The notes below the pieces were generated by a model. It saw only the letters and a list, made by a program, of their open reading frames with translations, had not been told where the DNA came from and searched no databases. Source: Clitopilus passeckerianus (lineage: Eukaryota > Basidiomycota > Agaricomycetes > Agaricales > Entolomataceae). From it: a stretch of 64,000 nt of DNA. Every line of letters begins with the position of its first letter. Within the stretch, counting starts at the first letter, position 1. The position numbers and the translations under genes are program-made. Location: NCBI GenBank assembly GCA_944990035.1, contig CALYLX010000156.1:558001-622000 (forward strand), in the 5' to 3' direction. Positions 1 through 9,802 of the stretch are shown one piece after another.

Positions 1-940
1 GTATGCGTAGCAGCATGTCATGGTTGAGAGAGGGGAAGAACTGAGCAAGGTCAAATGCGACCACGCTTGTCTTCAGCCCTCTAGCCCAACCGGCTTTGAC
101 GATGTGAGTGAGATAAACACCCGCATCCTCAGTAGAGTGTTGGCGCACACCTCCAAACTGGTTGGGGTGGAACACGCCGAATTTCTGCGCTTCAAACTGC
201 ATTCGGTTTGCAAGCATCTTCTCAAAGAGTTTCCCCAGCGTGTTGAGCAACACAATAGGGCGGAACATCTTGGGAGTTGAGTAGTGCGGTTTGCCAGGCT
301 TTGGAACAATGGCAGAACGCGACTCTTTGAAGTGAGAGGGCCAGTGGCCCACCCGAAGGCAGGCATTGGCAATCTCGACGAATTTGGTAGCAATGACAGC
401 GTCAGCAACCAAGGACTTGAGCTGATACCATGTGAGGTGATCAGGCCCTGGAGCAGAAGTGTTTGAACACTTTGCTAGTTCTTCTCTGAGTTCGTTAACG
501 CCAAAGTCCCACCACTCACGCGGAGGAGACTGGGGCACATCGTCGAGCACAGAGGGATCAACAGGGCGGTCAGACGCCGAGTTGTATGTCGAGTCAAGAG
601 CAGCCCAGAGCGACTCAAGAGAATTGCAATTCACCATTGTGGCGAATTGCCTCATGTGTAGGGAGCTCGCGCTGTTTGGCCCAGCGCATAAGATCCCATG
701 GACGCTTGTTGGTAGTAGCAATTGTCTGGATCCTACTATCAAAGAACTTGCGCTTAGCCACCTTGGTGGTCCTGCGGAACGCCTTGTAATCAGCGACCGC
801 CCTGGAAGCGCGATACACTCTGACAGCCTCAGAGCACTCAGGATTCCACCAGGACTTTGACTTGGTGGAGATGAGAGCAGTCTTTGAGTTATTATCCCAA
901 GACTGCTTAATAGCAGTTGCAATGTCGCTTTGGCACACTG
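1..940 (-). mobile_element. Tad1-like LINE fragment A (ORF2: linker and 5' half of RT)
   Basis: Reads on the minus strand as the middle of a non-LTR retrotransposon ORF2. The upper part (about 615-938) encodes the basic linker between endonuclease and reverse transcriptase, with the motif KSWWNPECSEAVR typical of Tad1/Jockey-like LINEs. The lower part encodes the start of the RT domain. Bases 1-720 match 2,348-3,069 with only scattered substitutions, so this is a second copy of the same family. It runs off the left window edge and ends at 940, where a plus-strand LINE 5' end begins. No complete protein is possible. Confidence 0.85.
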
Positions 941-1172
941 TATACTATCTAGAACACCCAATAGACCCCCGGATCTGGTGTCAGACCATTTCCCTTTGTA
1001 TTCCACTGCTTCCCAGACCCCCTAGAAGGTTCTACAACCCCTAAACCCCCCAAAACTCCGGTCACTTCCTGCATACCTGCCTAGTGGGATCTCTCAGAAG
1101 GTCTTGTCTATCCAGGAATAGTCGGGTCCTTACAGCCCCTCTGGCGCTAGAAATAAGCGTCCTACTCCAGCA

Positions 1173-1735
1173 ATGGATGAGGACGATGATTTCGACGCAG
1201 ATGAGAGCCCTGCTCCTTCCGCCCCTTCCTCCCCTGAGCACAAGCGCAGGAAGAACACGTCTGGTGCTGCTGTGCCGCAGCCCAAGTCCAGGACTGCCTC
1301 CAGGGCAGCCTATCCCACCCAAACAGAGTTCAAGTCTCTGTTTCCTGGTCATGATGAGAAGGACTCTTACACCCTGTCTTTACAGGCTACAGAGGCGGCC
1401 GTCAGGGATGATGTAGAGGCCCTTACCGATGCTCTAGTGACGATGCAAGGATGGATGGACCATTGTCCTCCTAGTGCTGTCGATGAACTTCAAGCGAGGT
1501 ACATTGCAGACGCCCTTGTTGCAACAGTTGCGCATGCAGCAGCTGTTCATATCACAGACTACCTCAGTGCGGATGAGGGGTCTCTAGCCCAAGTGCGATG
1601 TGCTAGGGACGCATTGAACGCTGTCCTGCCGTCCCCTCCCTCCCAGCAGTGCCCTGTGCGCACTGCTGCTCCCAAAGGTGCTGCAAAGGCAGCATCTGCT
1701 TCCTCCACTGCTGCTGCAGGTGGGCATGGTGTAGC
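1173..1735 (+). pseudogene. LINE ORF1 (gag-like), N-terminal part
   Basis: ATG at 1,173 opens a reading frame beginning MDEDDDFDADESPAPS, followed by a Pro/Ser/Lys-rich stretch and a predicted helical part (about residues 60-150) and an Ala-rich end. It is the amino-terminal half of the LINE nucleic-acid-binding protein. The frame is cut at 1,735 by the poly-T (poly-A on the other strand) of the inserted minus-strand LINE and resumes at 4,146. The family role is binding the element RNA to form the retrotransposition particle. Identification rests on position directly downstream of the LINE leader and on in-frame continuity with the zinc-knuckle half. Confidence 0.7.
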
Positions 1736-1829
1736 TTTTTTTTTTTTTTTGGTCAGCGCCCTACGCCACCCGGAGGGGGCGTCTGACAATTTATATTCCG
1801 GCGCCCGATCGCAGTCCAGTCGCAAGTAC

Positions 1830-2759
1830 CTAAATACATGCATTGTATACTAACGTAAGTAAATAACCGCGTTCGTCGAGTGAAGTACACTGAATATGAG
1901 GTGCACCAAAGAGCAAGCTAGGGTGGCATAAAGCCCAGGTCAATGGCAGGATTGACATCGTTGTGCTTGCGAGAGAAGTGGAAGACCTCTGTCTTATCAT
2001 GTTCCAAGACAAGGCCGAGTGCAAAAACAAGCTCCGTGATGACGGGATATGCTTGTTGGAGTAGGGTGATGTTCTCCCCAAAGGATGGCTCAGAACGATG
2101 AGCGAACCATTATCCACATATGACATGAGTGTCGTAACGCCAGGAGCAATTCTGCGTTCAAAAAGCCTCATCCCCCGCACCAAATAGAGCGCAGAGAGGA
2201 GAGGGGATAAAGCAGATCCTTGGCCAACGCCAACATCTGCAGAATACTTGCTGGACTCTTCACTGTTCCAGCTGTAGGATGTGTGTCTCCCAACAAGATA
2301 AGACGCAAAGAAGTTGCAGACTTCTGGTGCAAAGCCCAGTCTGCACAGTATGCGTAGCAGCATGTCATGGTTGAGAGAGGGGAAGAACTGAGCAAGGTCG
2401 AATGCGACCACGCTTGTCTTCAACCCTCTAGCCCAACCGGCCTTGACGATGTGAGTGAGATAAACACCTGCATCCTCAGTAGAGTGTTGGCGCACCCCTC
2501 CAAACTGATTGGGGTGAAATACACCGAATTTCTGCGCTTTGAACTGCATTCTGTTCGCAAGCATCTTCTCAAAGAGTTTCCCCAATGTGTTGAGCAACAC
2601 AATAGGGCGGAACATCTTGGGAGTTGAGTAGTGTGGTTTGCCAGGCTTGGGAACAATGGCAGAGCGCGACTCCTTGAAGTGAGAGGGCCAGTGACCCACC
2701 CGAAGGCAGGCATTAGCAATCTCGACGAATTTGGTAGCGATAACAGCGTCAGCAACCAA
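1830..2759 (-). pseudogene. LINE reverse transcriptase fragment
   Basis: A 309-codon minus-strand frame with RT motifs in order: SAIVPKPGK, FRPIVLLNTLGKLFEKMLA, HPNQFGG, VAFDLAQFFPSLNHD (motif A with its Asp) and VGQGSALSPLLSALY (motif B). The motif C catalytic box reads MSYVDNGSL, where most LINEs have Y/F-x-D-D; the second Asp is Asn here. The frame then runs into 3' UTR sequence, so the palm end and thumb are lost. It would copy element RNA at nicked target DNA in an intact LINE; this copy is dead. Confidence 0.85.
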
Positions 2760-2821
2760 GGACTTGAGCTGATACCATGTGAGGTGATCAGGCCCTGGAG
2801 CAGAAGTGTTTGAACACTTTG

Positions 2822-3481
2822 CTAGTTCTTCTCTGAGTTCGTTAACGCCAAAGTCCCACCACTCGCGCGGAGGAGACTAGGGCACATCGTCGAGCACAGA
2901 GGGATCAACAGGGCGGTCAGACGCCGAGTTGTATGTTGAGTCAAGAGCAGCCCAGAGCGACTCGAGGGAGTTGCAAGGTTCACCATTGTGGCAAATTGCC
3001 TCATGTGTAGGAAGCTCGCGCTGTTTGGCCCAGCGCATAAGATCCCATGGACGCTTGTTGGTAGTAGCAACACATCACATAGTTCAGTCGCAACATGATT
3101 TGTAGGGTGTATCTGGGTGCCTGTGCTCCCATACAGTGTTGTGACCACCACATTATTGTGGTTGGCGAGGTAAGTGCGAAATGCAGGCCACATGCCTGCA
3201 AGACGCCTATGTACAAACGTCATAACGCGTGGGCGGTCAGTATCAGAGACTGGACGTCTAAACATGACAAGCCAGTCAGGATGAGTAGGTGCACCAATCA
3301 CTGCCTCTCCCTCAGGATTGGTAGTGGATACAGTGCGTCGAATGAGCCGCCATGGTAGCTCTTGAAGCAGAATCACATTAAAGTCATCCTTACGTTCTTC
3401 TAGTAGCGCAGCAACCAGATCATAGTTTCTATTCACATTCTGTGAAAAGAAGCAGAGAGTATTTAGATGTTTGTATCGCAT
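2822..3481 (-). pseudogene. LINE ORF2 N-terminus: APE-type endonuclease, truncated
   Basis: ATG at 3,481 on the minus strand starts ORF2. Early residues SQNVNRN and NVILLQELPW match the Asn and Glu metal-binding motifs of apurinic-endonuclease-like LINE nucleases. Near 3,070 the sequence jumps into the linker region shared with 615-720, so the C-terminal half of the nuclease, with its catalytic Asp and His, is deleted. The ATG lies only 9 nt after the ORF1 stop at 3,491-3,493. Residues beyond about 137 come from the wrong frame after the deletion. Confidence 0.75.
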
Positions 3482-3490
3482 AAAGTAAAA

Positions 3491-4137
3491 CTAAGTGCGG
3501 GCAGTGCGTTCACCCCGACCAATCTGAATCGGTCTCCTCCTGGGTGGTAGTACGTCAGTATAACTCTGCGGTGCTTTAACAGAAAAGCCTACCGCATCGT
3601 TGACAGCATATCGGCGCTGGATCCAGCCAGCATCAAACCGATGTCTTGCAAAAGGGCACTTGGGCGAATCAGCCTCGTGCTCCTTGCCACAGTTGATGCA
3701 CCTAGGTGCATGTGGGCATGGTGCGCCATCAGGAGTGGCAGGCACCGGGGGATTAGCGTCAGGCTTGCCCCAGCAGCAGTGGGCAAGCTTGCGATGGTTG
3801 CGCGAATCATGGCCATAGCCGCAATGCGCACAAGAGTTGAACTGCTGCCTGCAGGTGGCAGTTGGATGACCCCAAGCCCAGCAGCGTTGACACTGCGGAA
3901 CACCAGCATGGACGCTTGCAGGGGAGATGAGACACAAGCGTCCTCCAATGGAGATCTTCTTGTGTGTAATGGCCTTAAGGGAGGTGCCAGACCTGGTGTC
4001 CCAAAAGTCGAAGAACAGGACACACATATCATGCGTGCGTGAGTTACGGTGCACACGAGGCATTCCAGCAAGCTGGAGCGCACTAGTAGCAGAATCTTGA
4101 CGCAGCAGTGCTAGGACCGCATCAGCAGTGATAGGAC
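3491..4137 (-). pseudogene. LINE ORF1 (gag-like) C-terminal half with CCHC knuckles
   Basis: The minus-strand frame contains CQRCWAWGHPTATC (CX2CX4HX4C), a second Cys-His cluster CAHCGYGHDSRNH and a third CINCGKEHEADSPKC, the set of zinc knuckles found in fungal LINE ORF1 proteins. Upstream it has FFDFWDTRSGTSLK, which matches the plus-strand ORF1 at 4,690-4,740 almost residue for residue. It enters abruptly at about 4,137 without its N-terminal half, because the inserted copy is 5'-truncated. The first residues of the open frame (4,138-4,180) are antisense of the other LINE and are not part of this protein. Confidence 0.8.
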
Positions 4138-4145
4138 AAGGCAGC

Positions 4146-4917
4146 GTCCTCTCCCCTCCCCTCTGCTCCCTCTCCTTCAAAGAAGAAGCAGAAGCTCAAA
4201 TCCACTACGCGCGGCCCGTCGTGCAGACAGTGCTTCATTTATTTGCGCAGGGGCGCCGGCAGCAATGCTATCCCTGCTCCTCTTCCTATCTCGCCTGAAC
4301 AGGCCGTCTCTACCCTCAACCTCCGTTTATCGAATGGTGGTTCTCGCAACAACGCCATCCATGCAGAAGTCGGCAGGGGTGACGCTATCATTGTCCACTT
4401 CAGTGACACACCCACCCACAGCGATCTGGGCATCATCCGACTCGCTGTGCAACGTGTCTGGTACCCTCTCACTGAGGGTGGTCAGCCTATTGTCAACGTG
4501 ACTGTAGAGGTTCCTGCATCGTGTTCTTACGCTCACATCACTGGCGTGCCCTACTTCACCTTTGGTGCGGTTGGGAGCACTCCAGTCACTCCTGACACCA
4601 TGGAGGCACTCCTGCGTCAAAATGCCACTACGTCGTCGCTCCAGCTTGCTGAAAAGCCGCGTATTCATCGTGCAAGCAGCTCGCATGACATGTGCGTTGT
4701 TTTCTTCGACTTCTGGGACACTAGGTCTGGCACCGCCCTCAAGTCCATCACCAACAAGAGGATGTCCATTGGCGGTCGCCTCTGCAACATCTCCCCCGCC
4801 AGTGTGCACGCTGGCGTCCGTCAGTGTCAACGCTGTTGGGCCTGGGGACACCCCACTGCGTCCTGCAGACAGCAGTACAACTCCTGCGCACATTGTGGCT
4901 ATGGCCATTCGCGCTGA
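4146..4917 (+). pseudogene. LINE ORF1 C-terminal half, plus strand
   Basis: Continues in frame from 1,735. It has a Lys-rich patch (KKKQKL), then about 200 residues ending in the zinc knuckle CQRCWAWGHPTASC and the start of the second cluster CAHCGYGH. A stop at 4,915-4,917 comes directly after a deletion junction (about 4,905) that fuses ORF1 to the ORF2 tail in another frame. Compared with the minus copy, the third knuckle is lost. No ATG is needed here because this is the interior of ORF1; the frame is open well upstream of 4,243. Confidence 0.75.
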
Positions 4918-5230
4918 CGCGGATCTGTCTGACACTACGGTGTTGGTGGCAGCTGATGTGTCTGTTCCCAAAAGCAGGAAGCACCAAGCGGTTGCTGCCT
5001 GCTCTCTCCTTCATGGTGCCTTTGGGCCAGAAGAATACACTATGGCATCAGGCAGGGATGCACGCGCAGTTCTGGGTCATGCACCCATTGGTGAATTCCG
5101 CGCACGCTTCAACCTGGGTGGGGAGACAGCGTGTGCATGCGACTGGCGCATACTGGAGACGAGGGGGCACATCTTTCACCAGTGCGCGCACTTCCAACGA
5201 CAACCCAACCAGCGCTTGCGCCGGGAGCTA
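4906..5230 (+). pseudogene. LINE ORF2 C-terminus (RNase H start and Cys-His end)
   Basis: The frame reads ADLSDTTVLVAADVSVPKSRK, the first strand of an RNase H domain. It then continues into GHAPIGEFRARFNLGG and CACDWRILETRGHIFHQC, the conserved Cys-Cys-His-Cys end of Tad1-type ORF2. The RNase H interior is deleted. Translation ends within the Tc1 element. This stretch is the outer part of the left inverted arm, and the same deletion is present in the right arm (17,879-18,203), so the deletion is older than the duplication. Confidence 0.8.
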
Positions 5231-6848
5231 CAGTGACTCAAACAATTGTCCGGATGTTTCGCACCTTTTGAGTATTTGCTTAATAACCTTTACTATACTA
5301 AAGTTTAAATTATAGTGTTGGTACATAAAACAAAGCATTTGATCTCTGCTACAAGAATATATAGAATTTACGTAATTCGGATCAAAGCCCGTTGAGATAT
5401 AGTAGAAACAAGTCAGAGATACATCTGGACAATTATTTGACTATGTACATTAGATATATAAAATTCAGCCATTAGTACTTGGTATTGCCTCCCTTTGCCT
5501 TAAGGACTGCTTCTATCCTTCTGGGCATACTTTCTATTAAGTTCTGACACACCTCTGGTGGTATATATTCTCCCGTACCTTTGCAACTCTCTCCCAAACT
5601 TCAAAAACCCCCTTAGCGTGAGTCGGATATTCATTAAGCTTCCTTTTGATATGGTCCCAGAGGTGTTCTATAGGGTTGAGGTCAGGAGACTGTGCTGGCC
5701 AGTCTAGAAAATCAATATCATTGTCTTCCATCCACACCTGGACCACATTAGAGGTGTGCTTGGGGTCGTTGTCCTGCTGGAAAATTCTTTCATCCTCGGG
5801 AATGTCCAAATTCTCCATGCTGACCAGCAGCTGCTAGTCCAAAATGTCCCGATATTGGAAGCGGTCCATAATGCCCTCAACCTCTGCAAGTTGCCCCACT
5901 CCATTCCACCCCATACACCTCCATACCATGATGCTTCCTCCTCCGTGTTTAACCATTTTTTTTATCTCCCTAGGAATAAGGCCCTGGCCCTTCTGTTTCC
6001 ATGTCCATTTCCTTCCATCTGACCCAATTCTATTGATCTTGGTCTCATCTGACCATACTACCCTCTTCCAGTCCTCTACAGTGCGTTCCTTGTGCTTGTG
6101 GCACCATGCTACGCGCGCCTTCTGAGCAGAAGTAAGCAAGGGCTTTGGCTTCAACACAACAGCATAGAAATCATTTTTCTTGAGTACATTTCTGACTGTT
6201 TGCGGGGAGACAGTGTTGGAAATGATGGTGTTAATGTGTTTGGTGACCTGCACAGCATTAGTGCATCTGCCATGGTTGAATTGTGCCAGAACAGCTCGTT
6301 TATCAGTAGGGGTGAGCTTAGAAGGGCGGCCAGAAGAAGGTTTAGAGCGGTTGGAACAGATTTCTTGAAGCACTGTAGCCACAGTAGACTTGCCTACATT
6401 AAGTTTGGAGGCAATAGACCGGACAGAGTAATTGTTAGAAGCCAGAGAAATAATGTTTTTCTTCGAGCAGATGGAATAGGCCGCATGGTAAATTGTGGAG
6501 ATCTGATAGCATTTCAGCTGCTTATATGTATTGCAAACACAGCCATATGGCTGTAGTGCATAGCCTCTAAGGCTGTGCTGCACTGCCAAGGGCTATGCAC
6601 ACTGCAATTGGGCTGTGTCTGTGTTTCTGGAAGCACAGTCAAATAATTGTCCGGATGTATCTCTGACTTGTTTCTACTATATCTAAACGGACTTTAATCT
6701 GAATTACGTAACTTTTATATATTCTTGTAGCAGAGGTCAAATGCTTTGTTTTATGTACCAACACTATAATTCAAACTTTAGTATAGCAAAAGTTATTAAG
6801 CAAATACTCAAAAAGTGTGAAACATCTGGACAATTGTTTGAGTCACTG
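5231..6848 (-). mobile_element. Tc1/mariner element (DD34E, Tc1 type), left copy
   Basis: It begins CAGTGACTCAAACAATTG at 5,231 and ends with the inverted copy at 6,848, with TA on both sides (5,229-5,230 and 6,849-6,850). Terminal inverted repeats are long, about 215 bp (5,231-5,445 and 6,634-6,848), and imperfect. The transposase lies on the minus strand. One flank is LINE sequence and the other is unrelated host-like sequence, although another LINE copy continues differently at this point (15,140), so the element may be chimeric. It is non-functional because its transposase is broken. Confidence 0.95.
5472..6486 (-). pseudogene. Tc1-type transposase, broken (left copy)
   Basis: Domains in order: a helix-turn-helix DNA-binding part (SLASNNYSVRSIASKLNVGKS), a second one (KHINTIISNTVSPQTVRNVLK), then the DDE core with WSDETKIN, QQDNDPKHTS and SPDLNPIEHLW. 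There are 34 residues between the second Asp and the Glu (DD34E). Defects are a 1-nt loss near the start (after the PIPSA codons), an in-frame TAG after DILD, and a frameshift near the end that hides the usual C-terminus. The stop and the end frameshift are shared with the right copy; the 1-nt loss is not. Confidence 0.9.
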
Positions 6849-7009
6849 TATATCTAAACTTTTTCTTTGAATACTTGCATTATCTCTCATCATACATACG
6901 CGCGCATACCATCCATTCTTTGCTATGTACTTCTATACGGCTCCTTGTATTGATTATGAAAAGAATATTGTACTGTTTTAAGCTTACATAAGGCCTACTT
7001 GGCTTTGTG

Positions 7010-8260
7010 CTTTGTGTCATCCCACCATACAGGATGCAGGCGGGTGGGCTTGATTTCAACCTACCAGCCCAAATAGCGAGTCCAATACCAGCAGAGGAAG
7101 TGGGCAGGATGGACCCCATGACATCAGTGGTAGGGAGTCTTGGAAGCTCCTTCCAGTACTCGCATTCATTTGGTTTTGATTCCTTCCATCCGACTTCGGT
7201 GTGTTTTATATTTTCAAATATGCTGCCATTTGCTTATTCTCATGTTTAGGCATGGTCATCTACCTCCCTTGAGTCCAAATGGTCTAATCTTGGTGCTGGT
7301 AGAGGTGACATCCCTACAGAGCAACATTGTGCTGCCTATGCCCGGATAAAAGAGGTCCAACGTGAGAATGCTGTTCTTCTGAAGAAGACAGCATCTCTAG
7401 AGGCAAAATATGATGCGCTATGGTAAGTTGAATTACATTTCAAACAGCATGCGCTAACTTGAACATTGTTTTTTGCAGGCAGGCCTACGCCACTCTGGTA
7501 TCTTGTGTTCCAAAATCTGTTGCTCAGGTGCTATCAAAGTTATGCCGAGAAGACTACCCAAATATCACCTATTGGTACCGTCACGAGTGGCTGTCAGCAA
7601 CATCTGGCGAACATGTTCTCAATGTGGATGATGTCCCAATGGACAATGGACAACGGAAACTTTGATGAAATTGAGGATGAAGATGAGGAGAGCGGAAGGG
7701 TGTTATCTCCCGCTCCAACCTCAGGCTCCCAGTGTGGTAGAGACCGCTCAGCCCAAGGAATCAACGTTACCATGACATACATCTAGACCAAAGATGGGAC
7801 CGTCATCAATGGCCACCGAGCAGCCGAGATCCGCCGACACGCTCGAACTATTTGGGTAGGGTTCATTCTGGAAGGAAAGCCCTACTCAACTTGGAGTGAT
7901 TGCAATGTTGGGAGTCGAAAAGCGTACTACCGCGAGATGGCTGAGCAGTTCGAGGAACTTTGGTACTGCGACCTTGACTGGAAGGCAGAGCAGGTTGCCA
8001 TCAACATTTATCCAGGATGGTGGAGCACCTACAACAAGTGGCAGGAGAAGAAAGAGAAGAAGAGGAAGAGGAGAATGGACAAGGAGAATGTGTTGAAGCG
8101 GACATCTGATGAACAGGCACCCAGTAATCCTCAAAAGAAAGCCAAATCGTTGGAGGAAGCTGCTGAGCTCACAGAAACGCAACTTGCTCCCAAGTCATCG
8201 CTTGCCCAAACTAACATGGTAAGCCAGAAGAGATATTCAAACACTTTCCTCTACTAATAT
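7010..8260 (+). pseudogene. Uncharacterised basidiomycete family gene, decayed
   Basis: Coding pieces separated by introns: about 7,031-7,171; 7,249-7,422; an intron from gtaagttg to ttttgcag (about 7,423-7,478); then 7,479-8,216. Residues include TKDGTVINGHRAAEIRRHAR, WVGFILEGKPYSTWSD, YREMAEQFEELWYCDLDWK and a long Lys/Arg-rich stretch (KKEKKRKRRMDK). I recall this layout from multicopy hypothetical proteins of mushroom genomes but know no function. A frameshift near 7,655 and a TAG near 7,784 break it. Its first part (to 7,538) is copied in the right inverted arm. A coiled coil is suggested by IKEVQRENAVLLKKTASLE. Confidence 0.5.
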
Positions 8261-8811
8261 CCAGTTATCAACAGCCAGCACTTGTATTAACATCATCCCT
8301 GGTACACCAGCCCAGCCCACTCAGGACATGGTGATGTCTTTGTGCCGTCACTTAATATCATCGTGACTAACCAACTTAAAGGCATCACATCTTGGAAGCC
8401 AATATCAGCCGTTACTTCCTATCCCCCAACTTCTTCGGCCGTCTCAGTATACGTTTAATGTATGTCTTTGTTCAATTATCAAAGCTTTCTGTGTGATGAA
8501 GCTTGTAAACAGGATACTCCTCTTAAAGCTAGTGCCTCGCCTCTGATGTTCCCGCCACCTTCCATGCAACCAAATCAGAATACCACGACACTCGCATCTA
8601 ATGGTCTCCAGCCGCCCTCACATTCGTCAATAGATTGAAATAGATTTGAGTGGCCTCATTTTCTCCCTAATTGGAACGATTTGGAACGAATTTGACACAT
8701 GTAAGCGCATAAGAATTCTAATTTAGCGATTTGTATCGAATTGTCCAAGCCGTCCAACAACGATCAATTCGGACAGCCTCAAGGCATCTAGCAGAGTCTA
8801 GAGTCGGTTTT
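8261..8811. other. Unassigned stretch downstream of the decayed gene
   Basis: Possibly further exons of the preceding family (frames are short and interrupted). I see no complete coding frame, no terminal repeats and no RNA gene before the SINE at 8,812. Confidence 0.4.
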
Positions 8812-8972
8812 CACTTGGCCCCATGGCTCAGGTGGTAGAGCACATAGTGGCTGTGCTGTCTGTGCCAAGGGTGAGAGTTCAATCCCACTTGAGTGCAAAA
8901 ACTTGAATGACACCACAATAGGTGTATAGGTATGTATTTATACTAATATTTATCTGTGGCACTTTTTTTAAC
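8812..8972 (+). repeat. tRNA-derived SINE
   Basis: The head has a pol III A box TGGCTCAGGTGG at about 8,828 (consensus TRGCNNAGYNGG) and a B box AGTTCAATCC at about 8,878 (consensus GGTTCRANTCC), about 40 nt apart as in tRNAs. The arms do not fold into a proper cloverleaf, so it is not a working tRNA. A tail of unrelated sequence follows and ends in a run of seven Ts (about 8,966-8,972), a pol III terminator. This arrangement is that of a short interspersed element transcribed from an internal promoter. No second copy is visible in the window. Confidence 0.6.
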
Positions 8973-8979
8973 AATCTTT

Positions 8980-9377
8980 GCTATTAATAGATTTATAGTT
9001 ACTAATGTGTTTATAGATGTTAGTAACTATTGTAGTTGTTTGAAAATTTTATAGTTCATATCATAACTCCTATAGTTCAAACTAATTCTATAGATGTCTA
9101 TGTCTTCTGTAGTAAAACATAGTTTTATAGAATTTATACTCCAGTAGAAGGTAAAACTCCTATAGTTAGGCAAAACTCCTATAGAAGACTTTCTGCTGCA
9201 TAGTAGGCCTATAACTACAGTAGTTGCTTTGAACTCCTATAGAATGACTAAACTTCCATAGATTAATCATCTAGTATAGAAAATGCTACTATTGAGAGCT
9301 ATATAGCAGATACACTTTGCTAACTAGCTAGTATAGAAGTTTATAGCTATTTATAGTTGGCCCGGATTTTGCTGATG
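8980..9377. mobile_element. TIR element remnant of the CATCAGCAAAA group
   Basis: The right end at 9,377 reads ttggcccggattttgctgatg. Its reverse complement matches the left end of the MITE at 36,736, including the subterminal CCAACTATAAATAGCTATA. The interior is packed with ctcctatag words (about 9,066, 9,150, 9,173 and 9,233), resembling the subterminal repeats that transposases bind. No matching left end is visible; it is probably replaced by the SINE end. Non-coding. Confidence 0.6.
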
Positions 9378-9802
9378 TTATCACAAATCTTTTGGTATAT
9401 AAACCAGTAGACAGAACACTATATTCCTTAGTCCAAACTTTAAGAATACTAGCTTTCTTCTCTACTTGCACACTTGACTTCAGACAAACTTCTATTGATT
9501 AGAAGACTTCTGAACCTCCTCTATTCCTTGAAACACGCTTTGCGCTGGTGCTACACATTGTCCCAGCAACAAGTGTAACACCTCATATTTAAAGTGCTCT
9601 GGATAAATATGTTGCCCTCGACAATAGCAGGAGCACTGTCACTAATTTATTGTTCTAAACAAAGAAAAGAGTCAGAAAAACTTTGAAAACTTCAGAGAAA
9701 GACAGCAAATGCATGGAAAATAGAAATGCTAACTTTGGTTGATCAGAGAATAATCAGCTCCAAAGGCAGCTATGCAAGTATACTTAACAACTGGCAAAAG
9801 AA
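9378..9802. other. AT-rich stretch, possible short solo LTR remnant
   Basis: From tgttatcac (9,376) to gtgtaaca (about 9,572) the sequence has TGTTA...TAACA borders and a TATATAAAC box, which would fit a short LTR of about 195 bp. No target duplication and no second copy are seen, so this is only a suggestion. No gene. Confidence 0.25.

Larger units (their letters stand above)
1736..4140 (-). mobile_element. Internally deleted Tad1-like LINE, minus strand, nested in another LINE
   Basis: The 3' end is marked by a 15-T run at 1,736-1,750 (poly-A tail of the minus strand), followed by a 3' UTR (about 1,751-1,905) that also occurs at 14,220-14,393. Going up the minus strand come RT (about 1,900-2,820), an internal deletion junction near 3,070, the N-terminal APE endonuclease (3,071-3,481) and the C-terminal half of ORF1 (3,491-4,137). 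The RT is joined directly to the 3' UTR, so thumb, RNase H and the Cys-His end are missing. Short similar flanks GTAGC (1,731) and GCAGC (4,141) look like an imperfect target duplication. Confidence 0.8.
941..5230 (+). mobile_element. Tad1-like LINE, plus strand, interrupted by a second LINE
   Basis: A plus-strand LINE begins at 941 with a 5' untranslated leader (tatactatctag...) that recurs at 44,786. It continues through ORF1 (1,173-1,735 and 4,146-4,917) and then jumps by internal deletion near 4,905 to the last part of ORF2 (4,906-5,230), where the Tc1 element starts. The minus-strand LINE at 1,736-4,140 interrupts ORF1. Joining 1,735 to 4,146 keeps the ORF1 reading frame exactly, which shows a real nested insertion. 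The 5' leader is intact, unlike most genomic LINE copies, which are 5'-truncated. Confidence 0.8.
4906..7538 (+). repeat. Left arm of a 2.6-kb inverted duplication
   Basis: This segment is repeated in inverse orientation at 15,567-18,203. The arms match across three unrelated parts: LINE ORF2 tail (325 nt in each arm), Tc1 element (1,618 vs 1,622 nt) and host-like gene fragment (690 nt in each). Length differs by 4 nt, explained by a 3-nt and a 1-nt indel in the transposase. The limits were set by direct comparison: matching starts at the attcgcgctga word (4,906) and stops after gctatcaaa (7,538). Confidence 0.9.

Noticed and set aside
4138..4180. N-terminal residues MKEREQRGGERT of the minus-strand ORF1 frame
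   Set aside because: They are antisense of the other LINE's ORF1; the true fragment starts at the junction near 4,137.
8820..8905. Functional tRNA gene
   Set aside because: A and B boxes are present, but the acceptor and T stems do not pair; a SINE head fits better.
9376..9572. Solo LTR (TGTTA...TAACA with TATA box)
   Set aside because: No target duplication and no second copy; kept only as a low-confidence remark.
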